8,305 nucleotides of DNA from Actinomycetes bacterium (GTDB lineage Bacteria; Actinomycetota; Acidimicrobiia; Acidimicrobiales; Acidimicrobiaceae). The DNA lies in assembly GCA_021823385.1 (NCBI GenBank), contig JAKAOC010000082.1:1-8305 (forward strand). Reading direction: 5' to 3'. Below the pieces are notes generated by a model. The model made no database searches. It saw only the letters and a list, made by a program, of their open reading frames with translations, and was not told where the DNA came from. This document shows positions 6,511 to 8,305 of the stretch, one piece after another. Within the stretch, counting starts at the first letter, position 1; each line of letters opens with the position of its first letter. A program made the translations under genes and the position numbers.

Positions 6511-6980
6511 TGATGCGAAACATCCCCCCTCGCATGGACGCTCCTGAAACCCAGGAGGCGGCCGCGGAGGTTCCGCCTCCGCCTCCGCCCCCGGAGCCGG
6601 TCAAGCTGCAGACGGAATTCAGTTTCGTGCTGCCACGCGGGTATCTGGCTCCCGACGGGAAGGTCCATCGCGAGGGGGTGATGCGTCTGGCCACGGCGCG
6701 GGACGAGCTGCTGCCCCTCCATGACGACCGGGTGCGCGAGAACCCGCCGTATCTCACGGTGGTGCTGCTGGCCCGGGTCATAACCCGGCTCGGGGAGCTG
6801 GAGGGGGACCAGATACACGCCGGGATCATCGAGAGGCTTTTCGCCTCCGACCTGGCTTTTCTGCAGGACTTCTATCGTCGCGTCAACGCCGAGGGCCACA
6901 CACGGGTCCTGGTGAGCTGTCCATCGTGCAAGGAGAAATTTACGGTCGATATGGCCGGTGGGAGCCTGGGGGAATCCTGA
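6510..6980 (+). CDS. Small injection-system protein after the tube gene; possible tail assembly/baseplate accessory
   Basis: Starting at the ATG that overlaps the tube stop (ATGA), the protein has 156 residues; a second ATG follows directly and a third at 6534. The first 35 residues are acidic and proline rich, with seven consecutive Pro at residues 22-28. A compact domain follows: FVLPRGYLAPDGKVHREGVMRLATARDE near 39-66, then YLTVVLLARVITRLGEL and IIERLFASDLAFLQDFYRRVN, mostly helical. It ends with CPSC (residues 137-140), half of a zinc-ribbon-like pair, with no second CxxC. Proteins with this HREGVMRLAT pattern occur right after the tube gene in actinobacterial eCIS loci. The position matches tail assembly chaperones of phages, but I infer that role from order, not from a defining motif. 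A gp26-like baseplate role is the alternative. Confidence 0.75.
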   Translation: MMRNIPPRMDAPETQEAAAEVPPPPPPPEPVKLQTEFSFVLPRGYLAPDGKVHREGVMRLATARDELLPLHDDRVRENPPYLTVVLLARVITRLGELEGDQIHAGIIERLFASDLAFLQDFYRRVNAEGHTRVLVSCPSCKEKFTVDMAGGSLGES

Positions 6981-7132
6981 TCTCCTCTCCAGAGCGCCTC
7001 TGGGAGGAGATCTCCTACATCGCGTACCACTTCCACTGGTCCTTGGACGAAATCCTCGATCTGGAGAACGCCCAGCGGCGCGTCTTCATCGAGAACATCG
7101 CGAATATCAATAAGCGGATGTCGGGTGATTGA
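6926..7132 (+). CDS. DUF6760-like small injection-system protein (start uncertain)
   Basis: The frame encodes a short protein whose conserved part is SSPERLWEEISYIAYHFHWSLDEILDLENAQRRVFIENIANIN. The pattern of an E-R-L-x-E-E-I/V helix, YHFHW and D-E-I-L-D-L-E resembles the DUF6760 family of very small proteins encoded next to eCIS sheath/tube genes; its role is not known to me. The only standard start is GTG at 6926, giving 68 residues and a 55-base overlap with the preceding gene. The first ~17 residues do not look conserved. A CTG at 6977, placed as CTGA over the upstream stop and preceded by GGGGG at 6968-6972, would give a 51-residue protein of more typical size. The next gene overlaps its stop. 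Confidence 0.72.
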   Translation: MQGEIYGRYGRWEPGGILISSPERLWEEISYIAYHFHWSLDEILDLENAQRRVFIENIANINKRMSGD

Positions 7133-8305
7133 GGTTGGCGGGAATTCGCTTTTTTAGACGTCGTGAGGCAGAGGATTCGGCTGATCGCCGCCCCGCCGCT
7201 TCTGCCTCGCAGCCGCGTGCCGCAATGCCACGCGAGCGCGAGGCTCCCTCGGCCCAGGTGGGGCCGGCAGGCTGGGAGCGGCTTGCCCCCATGCGGCCGG
7301 TTCTGCTCCGCGGGCCGGAGCTCACGCTTGCCTCCGCTCCTGCGGAGTGGCTCCCCGACTATCGCGATCCGACCTTCTCGCTCTCGCCGCTGACCCACTT
7401 CGTCTCGGACGAAGCTCCGGCGGGCCTGGTGTCGTTGACCGGCCGGCCTTACCGCGGGACCTCGGTGCTGCCCGAGGGATCGATGATGCCTGAGGTCGAG
7501 CTGGTGCCGCGCAGGTTGCCCCGAACCGATGCAGAGGAAGACGGGACGGAGGCTGGCCCGGACAATGGCCGGGTTTATTTCGCCATACCCAAGCGCGAGC
7601 CTTCTCCGGCGGCGGCGTCCGCCGCTTCGAGCCCGGCGCCCCGGCTTGTGCGGCGCCCTGCTCCGCTGCGCCGCCCGATCGCGGCGCGCCGGCCGGCGAT
7701 GTCCCGCGCTCCCAGCGCCATTGTCGACCCTATGCCGCGGCCGAGAGCTTCACGGGCTGCGCCGAAGGCCGTGGAGGCCCGCTCGGGCGAGTGGCACGAG
7801 GCGCAGTGGCAGGATTCAGGGGGCGCGGTTTCCATCCCGACCTGGACCCAGAGCCTGGCTTCGCGCGACGTGGCAGACTTGGGCCGCCGATCCGGTGTGC
7901 GTTCCGAGGCGCCGGACCCGATGGCTGCAGCCCCGTCCTCCGGTCCGGGCGAGGCGCCCCGGATTCCGCCGGCCGTCGGCGGCGTGTACCAGTCACTTGT
8001 AACTCGACCTGAGAATCCGGCCCGGGTGGTTGGCGATGGCACCGGAGCTCCGGGCACCCAGGCGCCGGCCATACCCGCGGTCAGCGGACTTCCTCGCCCG
8101 GCCGTGAATCCACCCGCTGGCGGCTCTGAGAGTGAAGTCGGACGAAGGCCCTCCGGCGCCGGAGAGACCCCCTCGGCGGCCGCCCCATTGCGCCGCGAGG
8201 AGGCCGCCGCCGAACGCGGCCTGCTTGGCGATCGGGAGGATCCCCTTACGGCTCGGCAGCCTGCCGGCACGCCCCAGGTGCACGAGGAGGCGAGTCAACG
8301 CGCCC
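7129..8305 (+). CDS. Pro/Ala/Arg-rich injection-system protein, C-terminus beyond the window
   Basis: A frame with no stop runs from after the TGA at 7126-7128 to the last base, giving at least 392 residues. The likely start is TTG at 7129, overlapping the upstream stop as TTGA. TTG 7135 and ATG 7225 are alternatives. Codon third positions are strongly G/C throughout, as in a real gene. The N-terminus is basic (RLAGIRFFRRREAED). Residues of about 48-130 look folded, with WLPDYRDPTFSLSPLTHFVSDEAPAGLV near 74-101. After about 145 the sequence is low-complexity Ala, Pro, Arg, Gly and Glu with short islands (for example SIPTWTQSLASRDVADLG), so it is probably mostly disordered. No catalytic motif, signal peptide or membrane segment is visible. 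Actinobacterial eCIS loci often carry a long proline-rich gene here, but its function is unknown to me. Confidence 0.75.
   Translation, partial: MRLAGIRFFRRREAEDSADRRPAASASQPRAAMPREREAPSAQVGPAGWERLAPMRPVLLRGPELTLASAPAEWLPDYRDPTFSLSPLTHFVSDEAPAGLVSLTGRPYRGTSVLPEGSMMPEVELVPRRLPRTDAEEDGTEAGPDNGRVYFAIPKREPSPAAASAASSPAPRLVRRPAPLRRPIAARRPAMSRAPSAIVDPMPRPRASRAAPKAVEARSGEWHEAQWQDSGGAVSIPTWTQSLASRDVADLGRRSGVRSEAPDPMAAAPSSGPGEAPRIPPAVGGVYQSLVTRPENPARVVGDGTGAPGTQAPAIPAVSGLPRPAVNPPAGGSESEVGRRPSGAGETPSAAAPLRREEAAAERGLLGDREDPLTARQPAGTPQVHEEASQRA

Noticed and set aside
7138..7156. Possible intrinsic terminator before the T6 run at 7150-7155
   Set aside because: Only a 3-bp GCG/CGC stem can form ahead of the T run, and the run encodes Phe-Phe in the coupled downstream frame.
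7575..8270. Open frame of 231 codons on the - strand in the last part of the window
   Set aside because: It lies opposite the stop-free + frame that is coupled to the upstream operon. Gene order and coupling favour the + strand, though low complexity makes this less certain than elsewhere.
1..8305. CRISPR arrays, tRNA genes, insertion sequences and attachment sites
   Set aside because: No regularly spaced repeats, tRNA-like cloverleaf with CCA or TTCGA arm, transposase fragments or flanking direct repeats were seen on either strand.

Overview
The window reads as high-GC chromosome from an actinobacterium. The order rplQ - truA - rplM - rpsI - glmM is the usual tail of the actinobacterial ribosomal-protein locus. 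GTG and TTG starts are common and third codon positions are strongly G/C. The short S9 and the unextended L17 end fit a deep-branching class such as Acidimicrobiia or Thermoleophilia better than Streptomyces, but that placement is inference. All genes are on the + strand.

Bases 1-3536 are housekeeping. They hold the 3' end of rplQ with a textbook intrinsic terminator, truA (tRNA pseudouridine synthase), rplM and rpsI (ribosomal proteins L13 and S9), and glmM (phosphoglucosamine mutase, cell-wall precursor synthesis). glmM starts only 4 bases after rpsI.

An 83-base gap follows, and then from 3620 to the end of the window comes the first part of a phage-tail-like extracellular/cytoplasmic contractile injection system (eCIS/CIS). 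It contains a DUF4255/Pvc16-type tail-terminator protein, a contractile tail sheath, an inner tube protein, a small proline-run protein with one CxxC pair in the position of a tail-assembly or baseplate accessory, a very small DUF6760-like protein, and a long Pro/Ala/Arg-rich protein still open at the right edge. That last gene shows up only if a reading frame without a stop in the window is accepted. From the sheath onward the genes are packed as one operon with overlapping or coupled stops and starts. The rest of the machine (LysM adaptor, spike, baseplate, AAA ATPase, effectors) presumably lies to the right and cannot be seen here.

The most unusual non-coding part is the 221-base, lower-GC gap between the terminator-protein gene and the sheath gene (4289-4509). 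It holds a GTGAT-N5-ATCAC inverted repeat, a possible three-way-junction fold, a perfect TTGACA inside two mutually exclusive hairpins around an A8 tract, and a long hairpin of about 18 base pairs just before a TTG start. This looks like a dedicated control region for the sheath-tube operon. The system itself is a known class; I see no evidence for a wholly new one, but the leader and the trailing low-complexity protein deserve attention.
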